64,000 nucleotides of DNA from Cladopsammia gracilis (GCA_022457155.1 JAJGOT010000021.1:584001-648000), one strand, 5' to 3'. Counted from the stretch's first letter, positions 21,309 to 30,005 are shown. Notes: a model not told the origin generated them from the letters alone. Program-made: numbers and translations.

Positions 21309-21786
21309 AATTTTTATGTTCTACACATAATTTCATCATATTCAAGTTTTTTGCAAAGAATTCTCACATTTTCTTCAGATACTTACAGACTCAACAGATT
21401 GACACACTCGTAACTATCTTGGATGACCGAGAGTGGCATGGATCCGAGCCTATGTGTCTGTTTTTAAAATTCTGCTACTTAAAGGGTCAGTTTTTTTCAA
21501 AAATTCACAAAAATGAATTACAAAATCACAAAATACATAGATTACTGCTGAAATGCTTATTTGGTAAGCATTTCTGGGCTTTTAGCCGATAAAACATATT
21601 TACACCACAGGCAACCCAAATCTTGATTTCTGTCAAAACTAAATATTCCCTTAAAACAGACACCTGAGCAAATTGACTTGGGCACCCCTTCTAATGTTAT
21701 TTGATGAAGCATAAACAAATTGTGTGCCAAATTTCATGCTTTTATCACTCTTGTCACGATCATATCATTAAGCCACCTGACTAAAG

Positions 21787-21868
21787 GGGTTGTTAACTTG
21801 CTTGAATTTTACGGACTGGATCATCTTTAGCATGTCGTCTTCGAAATCTTTAAGCTCTTCAGATAATT
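21787..21868 (-). pseudogene. PLE2 left arm: N-terminal coding fragment cut off by transposon
   Basis: The minus strand encodes QLSEELKDFEDDMLKMIQSV, then VKFKQVNNPF, an N-terminal Penelope segment that precedes the RT entry block. The frame continues across the nested transposon at 17715. It begins at the inversion junction, so the true protein N-terminus is missing. Confidence 0.75.
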
Positions 21869-22384
21869 GATAACCATAATAAGCAGATTCTAAAGTCATC
21901 CACGCAAGCCAACGACGCCGCCACAGCTAACTCTAATACCACTCAAGACAAGAAGACATGCAACTGCCGACAAAAGAACACATGCCCACTCGACGGAAAC
22001 TGCCTACAATCATCAGTCATCTACCAAGCTACAGTCACGCGCAACGACAACAACACAACAGAAACATACATCGGACTCACGGAAAACGACTTCAAAACAA
22101 GATACCGAAACCACACCGCATCATTCCGCCACTCTAAACACAGAAACTCAACTGAACTAAGCAAGTACATCTGGACTCTCAAAGACAACAACATCGAACA
22201 CTATATTTCATGGCGCATCCTGTCTTCGCATTCACCGTACAACAGCTCAAGCAAAAGATGCAACCTCTGCCTAAAGGAAAAATTTCTAATCATTTGCCGA
22301 CCGAAACTTTCTACACTTAACAAACGTAATGAACTCGTGTCTTCTTGCCGCCATAGAAACAAAGCCCTTCTACGCAACAGCTGA
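21869..22384 (+). pseudogene. PLE2 right arm: intact GIY-YIG endonuclease module without RT
   Basis: An open frame runs through the Cys-rich CNCRQKNTCPLDGNC segment, the GIY-YIG core (TYIGLTENDFKTRY, NHTASF), CNLCLKEKFLIICRP and CRHRNKALLRNS to a TGA at 22382-22384. Unlike the left arm it has no 4-bp insertion and is open throughout. It has no ATG at the junction and no RT. GIY-YIG catalytic residues (Y, R in KTRY) are retained. Confidence 0.85.
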
Positions 22385-22475
22385 ACTGTTAAACTTCGCG
22401 CCGCATAGATTTGTTATTGTTATTATGTAAATTATTTTGTATATAAGAAGCGACGGTAAGGAATATTCTTATTGA

Positions 22476-22518
22476 ATCCCCTGATGAGTGGGCAACCACG
22501 AAACAGGCTTGTCGGGAT
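22476..22518 (+). ncRNA. Hammerhead ribozyme, PLE2 right arm
   Basis: Identical to the left-arm copy: ATCCC/GGGAT stem I, CTGATGAG, TGGGCAACCA stem II, CGAAAC, ACA-GGCT-TGT stem III. The predicted cut is after 22513 (GTC). Confidence 0.85.
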
Positions 22519-22546
22519 GAAAGCGTAGTTTATTTGTTTCTTTCCT

Positions 22547-22548
<2 letters not shown>

Positions 22549-22603
<55 letters not shown>
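22549..22603. repeat. (TA)n microsatellite, right border of PLE2
   Basis: A TA run abutting the truncated outer end of the PLE2 right arm at CCTCCAT. Confidence 0.98.
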
Positions 22604-22608
<5 letters not shown>

Positions 22609-22672
22609 CACAAATGAACTTAAACCAGTCAAATAAAGAATAAATAAACACAAAGTGAAAACCTTAAAAATT

Positions 22673-22743
22673 GTCCTGATCGGGATTCGAACCCGCGTCC
22701 CCGGCTTTCTAGCGCCGATGTGTTACCACTACACCACCAGGAC
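22673..22743 (-). other. tRNA-like SINE head 1
   Basis: On the minus strand GTCCTGG pairs with TCAGGAC. A box A-like GTGTAGTGGTAACAC and a box B-like GGTTCGAATCC are present. The anticodon loop is 8 nt, so it is better read as a SINE promoter head than as a working tRNA gene. Boxes A and B would recruit RNA polymerase III. Confidence 0.7.
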
Positions 22744-22771
22744 GACCACGTAACAACGCAATCGAACTTTA

Positions 22772-23470
22772 AGGCGCTGTTACACGGTGCAATTTTTTCT
22801 GCAACTTGTCTCGCAACGGCGTTGCGAAACAAGTTGCACGGACAATTGCAGTTGCATGAGAGGGATGTTACACGCTGCAATTGTTTTTTGCAACTTGACG
22901 TGTTTGTCTCTTTCGCGCCGTTGTTTTGGCGCCACTTTTGAATGTTTCAAACAAAAATGGCGGCCAGAAAACGGATCATTCAGGTTCTTCTACTTGCTGA
23001 CATGTTATTAGATGCAGATGAACCAATTAAAAAACGAAATCGGGTTAATTGGGTTAGAAAATGGATAGGTCGGGGAGAAGAGAGGGGCGCTTATCACACT
23101 CTTGTCAAGGAACTCGAGAGAGAGAGTCCGAGGAGTGTCTCCCATCTTGGAGACCAAGTTATGTTATCAAGGCGCATGTGCTTAAACAGCCAGAGGGGGA
23201 TTGTGGGAGATAAATTCGAAAAAAAATTGCGAAACAAGTTGCAAAAGGGGTGTTACACACCGCAACACCGTGCAACGCCGAGACAAGTTGCATGAAACCG
23301 TTGCGGAAAGTAGAATCAAGTTCTACTTTTTGCAACGGTTTCGGCAACTTGTCTCGCAACGATTTCGCGTGTTGCGGAATATGTTACACGGTGCAATGGT
23401 CCGTGCAACTTGTTTTGCAAGGCCGTTGCGAGACAAGTTGCAGAAACAATTGCACCGTGTAACAGCGCCT
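22772..23470 (+). mobile_element. Internally deleted PIF/Harbinger element
   Basis: The TIRs begin AGGCGCTGTTACACGGTGCA and the target duplication is TTA (22769-22771, 23471-23473). The empty site CTTTAGGC survives in the neighbouring SINE copy at 23725-23732. Many GTTGC/GCAAC motifs make the subterminal regions partly palindromic. Inside, 22942-23140 encodes the N-terminus of a HARBI1-like protein. Confidence 0.88.
22942..23140 (+). pseudogene. Harbinger transposase N-terminal fragment
   Basis: The frame includes RVNWVRKWIGRGEERGAYHT and LVKELERES, which match the start of PIF/Harbinger nucleases (WVRxWLxRREExGAYxxL). The DDE catalytic domain is absent; the sequence then passes into palindromic DNA. 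Non-autonomous, so mobilisation would depend on an intact element elsewhere. Confidence 0.65.
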
Positions 23471-23556
23471 TTAGGCTTTATGGCTCACGGGCCTCCCGAA
23501 CAATTTTCAGTGTTTTCACAGGAGCTGACTGGAAGGCCTAAAGGCCTTTTTGACGA

Positions 23557-23852
23557 ATATAAATAACACAAATGAACTTAAACCAGTCAAATAAAGAATA
23601 AATAAACACAAAGTGAAAACCTTAAAAATTGTCCTGATCGGGATTCGCACCCGCGTCCCTGGCTTTCTAGCGCCGATGTGTTACCACTACACCACCAGGA
23701 CGACCACGTAACAACGCAATCGAACTTTAGGCTTTATGGCTCATGGGCCTCCCGAACAATTTTCAGTGTTTTCACAGGAGCTGACTGGAAGGCCTAAAGG
23801 CCTTTTTGACGAATATAAATAACACAAATGAACTTAAACCAGTCAAATAAAA

Positions 23853-23856
<4 letters not shown>
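23557..23856 (-). repeat. tRNA-derived SINE unit 2 and start of a third
   Basis: A direct duplicate of unit 1 with tRNA-like head at 23631-23701, lacking the Harbinger insertion. At about 23808 the tail begins a third time and stops at the TA tract. Confidence 0.8.

Positions 23857-23900
<44 letters not shown>
23857..23900. repeat. (AT)n microsatellite left of the Gypsy element
   Basis: A pure AT run that directly precedes the 5' LTR. Confidence 0.97.
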
Positions 23901-23903
<3 letters not shown>

Positions 23904-24082
23904 CATAGTTTAGGTTTTGTAACTGGACTTCCGCTTCCGGTCTCCAGCTTCCCCGCACATGCGCAGTTACCATATAGTTATATATTCCATGCGCTTGTGA
24001 AATTGATTCATTCTTGTAGCCTTCTCGAAATAAAAGTGTGTTTAGTCTCAAGTGTAGTTCGCTAGCGACCCGTATCATTACA
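23901..24082 (+). repeat. 5' LTR
   Basis: 182 bp, TG...CA ends, with a polyadenylation-like AATAAA near its 3' third. Would supply promoter and RNA start. Confidence 0.93.
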
Positions 24083-24100
24083 TGGTGTCAGGAGTGGGAT
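24083..24100 (+). promoter_or_regulatory. Primer-binding site
   Basis: TGGTGTCAGGAGTGGGAT directly follows the LTR CA end, where a tRNA 3' end would prime minus-strand synthesis. I cannot assign the tRNA with certainty. Confidence 0.75.
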
Positions 24101-24205
24101 AATGTTTTCGTGCTGATTTCTTCGTGAATTAGAACACCAGGACGGTGTACACAACGGCACATTTTGGATCTCCGATCGTCGATCGCCACGCCGCATATTT
24201 ACAAA

Positions 24206-25034
24206 ATGGCGGAGCTTGCTGGCGAACCTGTTCCTCGAATGGACTGGCACAGTTCCGACACGCCTCAAGCCCTGAAAAAGTTCAAAGCACTCACTGAACT
24301 GTACTTCAAAGGCCCGCTAAGTGACAAAAGCGAAGAGGAAAAGATCAGCTACCTTCTAATTTGGTCAGGAGAGGAAGGGATAGAGCTTGCATCTACATGG
24401 TCGCTCACCGCCGACGAGAAGAAGAAACTCGATACGTATTGGTCGAAATTCGAGAACTACGTGTCTCCTAAAAGTAATTTCAGGCTGGCGAGGTACAAGC
24501 TTCGTACTCTCCAGCAGCAAAAGGATGAAACCGTCGATTCGTTTCTCAAGAAGGTTCGGGTCCTCGTGAATGAATGCAAGTTCGCCAACGCGGAAGAGCA
24601 TATTATTGACGCCTTGATCGATTTTCGGCTCAAAAAGCGCTCATGTTCAATCAAAACTCCTCGAGCAAGATGCAACGCTCACCCTCGACAAAGCCATAGA
24701 TATTGCGAGGACACAGGAGGCAACGGACCAGCAACTACAAGATATCCGAGGAAACACGAGCAGTACTGCAATACATGCACTACAGAAGGGAAAACCCTCG
24801 AACCCCGCTAAACAAGTTCAATCAAAACTCTGTGGAAGTTGTGGAACTCAGCATGACCTGTCCAAGAAAGCCCTATGCCCAGCATATGGAAGTGAGTGCA
24901 AGGCTTGTGGCAAGCCAAACTATTGGAAAAAAGTCTGCCGTTCTGCCAAAGTAAAGAACCCTCCGAGAAGAAAACAAAGCCATGGTCCAAACAAGGACAG
25001 AAGCAAGCCCAGTTCAAGCCTACCTGTTCACACC
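24206..25034 (+). pseudogene. Gypsy gag, frame broken near 24640
   Basis: The frame from the ATG at 24206 encodes a capsid-like region (LYFKGPLSDKSEEEKISYLL, YKLRTLQQQKDETVDSFLKK). At about 24640 the reading frame is lost through a small indel. The downstream frame, in phase with protease, carries a Cys/His cluster at about 24830-24945 that resembles zinc knuckles. Gag packages the element RNA. In an intact relative, gag and pol are probably one continuous frame. Confidence 0.75.
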
Positions 25035-25907
25035 GTGACAGAGGAAGGAAACACTCCAGATATACCTCAACTGTATTTTGACTCCTTAACTGTAGATGGC
25101 TTAGAAGCGAACAACAAACAGGCAATGGTCAAGGTGCAAGTTAGTATTGGGCAGCGCAGTGTACCCTTGGTGTGCAAAGTGGACACAGGTGCAGAGGGAA
25201 ATGTCATTCCTGTTAGTCTCTTCAAGGAGTTATGCCCTGACTCGCCCTGCGATTCAAGTGGAGCACCTATCGGTTTGACCCCGTCAACTACCACTATCAC
25301 CGCATTTGGTGGTAACAGTGTGCAACACTATGGGACATGTACCCTCAGCCTCGAACATGATGGCCGATCAAAATTGTATCCTTTTCATTTAGTTAATGCT
25401 GGAGGACCTACCATCCTAGGGCTTCCAACCTGCACTGACATGAATCTTGTGACTCTGCACTGTAGCATATCAACTCAAAAGCAGTCGCCTTCATCTCCAG
25501 GCTCCACTTCTAAGCGCGCTGGGAATCCAGAAGCTAAGGCAAAGCTACTCTCACAGTACCCAGATTGTTTCGAGGGTATCGGATGTTTCAAAGGTGAATT
25601 CCACATCACTATGGACCCCAATGTCCCTCCTGTAGTGCACCCGCCACGACGAGTACCCGAAGCCCTTCGCGAGCCTCTAAAAAAGGAACTTGATTCGCTT
25701 GTAGACCAAGGAATCATAGCCAAAGTGGATGAACCCACAGACTGGGTCAATTCTCTAGTATGTGTCACAAAGAGTAATGGCAGCCTCAGATTATGTCTTG
25801 ACCCAAAGGATCTAAACCGTGCTATCAAGCGCCCTCATCACTGCACCCCGACACTAGATGAAGTGCTTCCAAAGCTGAATGGTGCAAAGTTTTTTCTCGA
25901 TAGTTGA
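25035..25907 (+). pseudogene. Gypsy protease and start of reverse transcriptase
   Basis: An aspartic protease active site DTGAEG lies at about 25181-25198, followed by the RT N-terminal region (PPRRVPEALREPL, GIIAKVDEPTDWVNSLV, LRLCLDPKDLN). The frame ends at 25907 because of one extra T in the T-run at about 25890-25895. The next frame carries on with the RT at once. Confidence 0.85.
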
Positions 25908-28293
25908 CGCTCGTAGCGGCTATTGGAATATTCAGTTGGACCACGAGAGCTCAATGGTTACTACCTTCAATTCACCACATGGGAGATACCGGTTCCTAAG
26001 ACTCCCATTTGGTTTGGTTTGCGCACAGGACATCTTTCAGAAGAAGGTTGATGAGACTTTCAGTGACCTCCCTGGGGTCACTGGTATTGCAGATGATATT
26101 GTTGTGTGCGGATACAAGGAAGATGGAAGCGATCACGATAGAAATCTTCAAGCTGTTATGGCACGTGCGCGAGAAACTGGTCTGAGATTTAACCCTGACA
26201 AGTGCAAGATCAGATGCACAGAGATACCATTCTTTGGTCATGTCATAAGTGCTGATGGCCTTAAGCTAGACCCACAGAAAGTCGAAGCCATTGTCAACAT
26301 GGACCCTTCGAAAAGTCTAGCAGATCTCCAAACCTTCCTGGGAATGACGCAATTCCTCAGCCGTTTCATGCCTAGCCTAGCTTCACTCTCGGCAAGCCTG
26401 TGGGACCTAACAAAGAAAAGCAGTGAGTTCCGGTGGGGACCAGAGCACAGCTCAGCCCTGGAGAAAATAAAGAGTTTGGTCACCTCACCCAGTTCCCTCC
26501 AGTATTTTGACAACAGTAAACCAGTAGTAATCCAAGTGGACGCATCGCAGCGTGGTCTTGGGGCAGTTTTGATCCAGGATAAAGGCCCTGTTGAGTACAG
26601 AAGCAAACTGTTAACGGAAACTGAAACCCGATACTCGAACATCGAGAGAGAGATGCTTGCTGTGGTTCACGGCCTGGAGAAGCTACACTACTATGCCTAT
26701 GGCCGGTATGTTATTGTAGAAACTGACCATAAACCGCTAGAGGCGATATTTAAGAAGCATTTGTCTAGTGCCCCACCACGCATTTCCCGGATGATGCTCC
26801 GTATACAGAAGTACGATGCGGAAATACGATATGTCCCCGGAAAGAAGATACCACTGGCCGACGCCCTGTCGCGAATCAGCCCATGTGTAGGCAGCGCAAT
26901 CGCAGGCATTGACGTACAAGTGCATGAACTGCACCTGCACCTTAACGCAAGCCCAACCAGGATCAGTGAGATCAGAGATGAAACTGCCAAAGACATCGTA
27001 CTGAGCTCCTTGCGAACACGAATTATGCAGGGTTGGCCGAACAAGAGAGCTGAGTGCCCGTCTTATCTGCACCCCTACTGGAATTACAGAGACGAACTCA
27101 CCGTTGCTGATGGACTGGTACTCAAAGGGACACGAATTGTTGTTCCCAAGACCCTTCGGCCAGTAGTGCTTGAGCAACTACATTATGCCCACCAGGGCGC
27201 CGAAAAATGCAAATTGAGGGCGAAGGGATCCGTCTTTTGGGCAAGTATTAATGCAGATATCGACGAGATGGTTAAAGGATGTGCCCCGTGTCAGCGCAAC
27301 CAGAGTGCAAACGTGAAAGAGCCTCTTCATCCACATGATGTTCCGCAGCGGCCTTGGCACACCGTCGGTTCCGACTTATTCTTTTGGAATAATTCTGCAT
27401 ACCTGCTTGTCTGTGATTATTATAGCAAGTTTCCTCTTGTCCGAAAACTGAATAATATCCAGTCAAACACCACCATTGCTCATCTGAAATCAATCTTCGA
27501 GGAGCAGGGAATCCCCAGCAAGGTTGTGACAGGCAACGATACACAGTTCACTTCTGCTGCATTCCAAGACTTCAGCCGGCAGTACGGATTCACCCACACA
27601 ACCACGAGCCCATACTACCCTCAAGCAAATGGCTTCATTGAACGAAATGTGCAAACGGTCAAGAACCTTATGCAGAAGTGCAAGGAGTCAGGTGCAGACC
27701 CCCACTTAGCCATGTTGTGTCTGCGGACGACACCTCTTGATCACCATCTTCCATCACCTGCTGAGCTTTTGAATTCAAGGGTATACCAGACCAACCTTCC
27801 TTCCTTCCCTAACCTGAAGTTGCACCCTGTTGCGGACGGAGATATAAATGTCAGGCTTCAGATGAAGCAAGACCAACAGAAGATGTATTACGACAGATCA
27901 GCAAAGTCGCTTCCACCAGTTTATCCGGGTAACCCAGTGCGCGTTTGTGATCCGTTAAGCAAAACATGGGAGCCAGGTGTAATCAAAGATGCAGCGGAGT
28001 ATCCTCGCTCATATGTTGTCGACATGCAAAGTGGTTCTACCCTCACCCGTAACCGGCGACACATCCGCCCAACTAGTAAGATTCAAGCCTCGGTTGATGT
28101 GCCAGATACCTCAACGACGGGTGATGTGCCAGACACCTCAACGAGGGATCCGCTCCCTTCACCAGAACCTGTACCCAGCGGCCCCGAGTCCAAGCATGCA
28201 GGCCCATCTATCAGTAGCCCCTGCATCCCACCAAGCAACACGCTTCGCCGATCTAGCAGAATTGTGAAACCACCAGACAGGCTGAATCTGTGA
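25897..28293 (+). pseudogene. Gypsy RT, RNase H and integrase
   Basis: The frame picks up the RT at DARSGYWNI and contains the catalytic IADDIVV motif, RNase H (VDASQRGLGAVL, EREMLAVVHGLEKLHYY, TDHKPLEAIF), an HHCC zinc finger (HYAHQGAEKC ... CAPCQRN) and integrase core residues in GSDLFF, TGNDTQF and NGFIERN. The C-terminus is short and I see no chromodomain. It is open over about 800 codons apart from the upstream frame break. Confidence 0.9.
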
Positions 28294-28439
28294 ACTGGAA
28301 TTCACCTATGTGAACCCTTGGTCTTATAAGATATGAAAACATTGTTCTCTTTCTTTAGCTCACAATAATTATATAGTGTTGTCAAGTAGGAATTTAGCAT
28401 TCAGTGGTTATGTAGAACTTTCTGCCATGATCTTTTCTC

Positions 28440-28453
28440 TAGAAAGAGAGAGA
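28440..28453 (+). promoter_or_regulatory. Polypurine tract
   Basis: AGAAAGAGAGAGA immediately precedes the 3' LTR and would prime plus-strand DNA synthesis. Confidence 0.85.
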
Positions 28454-28634
28454 TGTCATAGTTTAGGTTTTGTAACTGGACTTCCGCTTCCGGTCTCCAG
28501 CTTCCCCGCACATGCGCAGTTACCATATAGTTATATATTCCATGTGCTTGTGAAATTGATTCATTCTTGTAGCCTTCTCGTAATAAAAGTGTGTTCAGTC
28601 TCAAGTGGAGTTCGCTAGCGACCCGTATCATTAC

Positions 28635-28635
<1 letters not shown>
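28454..28635 (+). repeat. 3' LTR
   Basis: 182 bp, four substitutions relative to the 5' LTR; ends CATTACA and runs straight into (TA)n. Confidence 0.93.

Positions 28636-28722
<87 letters not shown>
28636..28722. repeat. (TA)n microsatellite between Gypsy and PLE3
   Basis: A TA run abutting the 3' LTR on one side and the PLE3 tail on the other. Confidence 0.98.
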
Positions 28723-28723
<1 letters not shown>

Positions 28724-28782
28724 CTACAGGTGAGTTCCACACTGATGTATCCAGAATAGTGCTCGACAATAATGGAGCGGTT
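28723..28782 (-). other. Conserved PLE 3' tail, PLE3 left arm
   Basis: Contains AGTGCTCGAC at 28758-28767 and GGAGCG at 28774-28779 (plus strand), the same pair as in the PLE1, PLE2 and PLE5 tails. Confidence 0.7.
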
Positions 28783-28821
28783 ATAACAATGTATGATTAC
28801 TCACAGTTGTTTCATATAGAC

Positions 28822-28877
28822 TTTAATACAGTTCTGTTTCGTGGACCGATGTTGCGTCGGTCTACTCATCAGTTAAA
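28822..28877 (-). ncRNA. Hammerhead ribozyme, PLE3 left arm
   Basis: On the minus strand: stem I TTTAA/TTAAA, CTGATGAG, stem II GACCGA/TCGGTC, CGAAAC, stem III ACA/TGT with loop GAAC, triplet GTA. Confidence 0.82.
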
Positions 28878-29153
28878 TTCTATATACACTGTAGCATAAA
28901 AGAGGTTTTATACATCAGTAATATGATCTAGACCGAAGCCGTTACAAAATTTAAACAAAAGTGACAACAGAGAGAGATACATATGATTGGTCCTGAAAAA
29001 TACGAAATAGACAGTAATATGATCCTGACCGAAAACGTTTTAATTTTTTAACGTTTTCGGTCAGGATCATCTTTGTTTAAATTTTGTAACGGCTTCGGTC
29101 TAGATCATATTACTGATGTATAAAACCTCTTTTATGCTACAGTGTATATAGAA

Positions 29154-29209
29154 TTTAACTGATGAGTAGACCGACGTAACATCGGTCCACGAAACAGAAC
29201 TGTATTAAA
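29154..29209 (+). ncRNA. Hammerhead ribozyme, PLE3 right arm
   Basis: As in the left arm, with one loop difference in stem II. The predicted cut is after 29204 (GTA). Confidence 0.82.
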
Positions 29210-29243
29210 GTCTATATGAAACAACTGTGAGTAATCATACATT

Positions 29244-29244
29244 G

Positions 29245-29300
<56 letters not shown>
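29244..29300. repeat. (TA)n microsatellite between PLE3 and PLE4
   Basis: A TA run abutting the truncated end of the PLE3 right arm. Confidence 0.98.
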
Positions 29301-29305
<5 letters not shown>

Positions 29306-29614
29306 CAGAGAAACAACATAAATAGTATCGTAAAAAGGGTTGTTGTTGTTCATCGTGGTGAACACACTAGTAAAGAAGTATTTTTTCGTTTGTCTCACGA
29401 TGTAGTCACTTCCGATGTGGATCGCGACGTTTCGACTGCATACTGCTAGTCTTCTTCAGGCGATGGGGTCGACTGGTTACGCGTCACCTTATGAAGCACG
29501 ATGCTCTGCTGTGATTGGTTGGCTTTCAACAGCTGTGACTGGCGCATTTTTGATCCTCGTTGTTTCGGCGAATTGTTCCCTCGGCGGTCCGTAGTCGTAC
29601 GGCTCTCCTGTTGT

Positions 29615-29664
<50 letters not shown>

Positions 29665-29945
29665 CCTGTTGATGTTGTTAGGGTTAAGTCTTATGTGGAT
29701 CGCCTCTTTGACCCTGCGTGTGTACCAATGAGGATCACGATCAATAAACTTTACTTCATTCCAAAGCGGGTGGTGTCCGGTGTTGTTGGCGTGCTCTGAA
29801 ACGGCGGAGGTCTGGGTACGGGCGAATCGGATGTCTCGGTCATGCTCTTGCTCTGCTAGAAGACTAGCAGTATGCAGTCGAAACGTCGCGATCCACATCG
29901 GAAGTGACTACATCGTGAGACAAACGAAAAAATACTTCTTTACTA
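29301..29945. mobile_element. PLE4: Penelope-like element with short inverted right arm
   Basis: The minus arm (29858 to 29301) holds a coding remnant. The plus arm (29859-29945) is only 3' untranslated sequence, an inverted copy of about 29368-29455. The arms meet within CTAGAAGACTAGCAG. The outer right end joins PLE5 instead of a TA tract. The motif CTGAAGAAGAC followed by TCGAAACGTC occupies the place where the other families have hammerheads but departs from the core (CTGAAGA for CTGATGA). Confidence 0.75.
29446..29858 (-). pseudogene. PLE4 endonuclease C-terminal fragment
   Basis: The frame encodes TQTSAVSEHANNTGHHPLWNEV, FIDRDPHWYTRRVKEAIHIR and LNPNNINRDSGIEIPEAWMP. This is the C-terminal half of a GIY-YIG endonuclease of a different Penelope lineage from PLE1, PLE2 and PLE5. 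It is cut at the inversion junction, so the GIY-YIG motif itself is missing. Confidence 0.8.
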
Positions 29946-29949
29946 ACAT

Positions 29950-30005
29950 AAATAGTGTTTCACGCAGTCGTAGGAGTGCTCGATACAAATACATGCAGAG
30001 CGAAA
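29950..30005 (-). other. Conserved PLE 3' tail, PLE5
   Basis: AGTGCTCGAT at 29975-29984 and AGAGCG at 29997-30002 (plus strand) match the tail motif of PLE1-PLE3. Confidence 0.7.

Larger units (their letters stand above)
17719..21783. mobile_element. TIR transposon with 3-bp target duplication, nested in PLE2
   Basis: The ends are inverted repeats starting TAGTCAGGTGGCTTAA. They continue, after a 16-bp left-end insertion, into a longer diverged inverted repeat (17750-17930 versus 21600-21770). The target duplication is AAG (17716-17718 and 21784-21786), and removing one copy restores the PLE frame, which supports these exact borders. No DDE transposase is visible. The interior holds a Cys-rich coding fragment (19003-19299), a fold-back (19635-19767) and a whole copy of hairpin repeat H. 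A 3-bp duplication occurs in CACTA/EnSpm and PIF/Harbinger elements, but the termini match neither clearly. Confidence 0.75.
15628..22548. mobile_element. PLE2: head-to-head Penelope pair interrupted by a nested TIR transposon
   Basis: The minus arm runs from 21868 through 21787, is interrupted by the transposon at 17719-21783, and continues from 17715 to 15628. The plus arm runs from about 21869 to 22548. Removing the insertion and one TSD copy gives an uninterrupted reading frame in the minus arm (NNPF leading into LNKLKED). Both outer 3' ends abut (TA)n, and both carry an identical hammerhead. The junction contains CAGATAATTG, which exists at both breakpoints, so a microhomology-mediated join is likely. 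Confidence 0.88.
22604..23556 (-). repeat. tRNA-derived SINE unit 1, interrupted by a Harbinger element
   Basis: A unit of about 250 bp holds a tRNA-like head at 22673-22743 and a shared tail (AATAACACAAATGAACTTAA). A 699-bp Harbinger remnant sits inside it at 22772-23470. The same unit repeats directly downstream without that insertion. Confidence 0.8.
23901..28635 (+). mobile_element. Ty3/Gypsy LTR retrotransposon, 4.7 kb, near-complete
   Basis: LTRs of 182 bp (23901-24082, 28454-28635) start TGTCATAG and end CATTACA and differ at four positions, so the insertion is fairly young. A primer-binding site TGGTGTCAGGAGTGGG follows the 5' LTR and a purine tract (AGAAAGAGAGAGA) precedes the 3' LTR. 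It lies inside a (TA)n tract. Gag, protease, RT, RNase H and integrase are recognisable in that order, which is the Ty3/Gypsy order, with no env frame. Two frame breaks make this copy non-autonomous as read. Confidence 0.93.
28723..29244. mobile_element. PLE3: inverted pair of Penelope 3' ends
   Basis: 28783-28965 is repeated in inverted orientation at about 29065-29244. Both arms carry only 3' untranslated sequence and a hammerhead, with 3' ends outward and TA tracts on each side. The centre has a smaller palindrome with GATCCTGACCGAAAACGTT and its complement. No coding sequence remains. The left arm has the 60-nt tail (28723-28782), the right arm does not. Confidence 0.85.

Noticed and set aside
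22432..22653. Frames rich in Tyr-Ile or Ser-Leu repeats (also at 23794, 28401, 28591, 29132, 30950, 53815)
   Set aside because: They are translations of TA, GATA or TC microsatellites.
22673..22743. A functional tRNA gene
   Set aside because: The acceptor arm pairs, but the anticodon loop is 8 nt and the copy is embedded in a repeated SINE unit. The same holds for 23631-23701, 33444-33521, 50091-50152 and 58941-59013.
29446..29898. A stand-alone host gene
   Set aside because: The motifs are those of a Penelope endonuclease C-terminus and the frame begins at an inversion junction.
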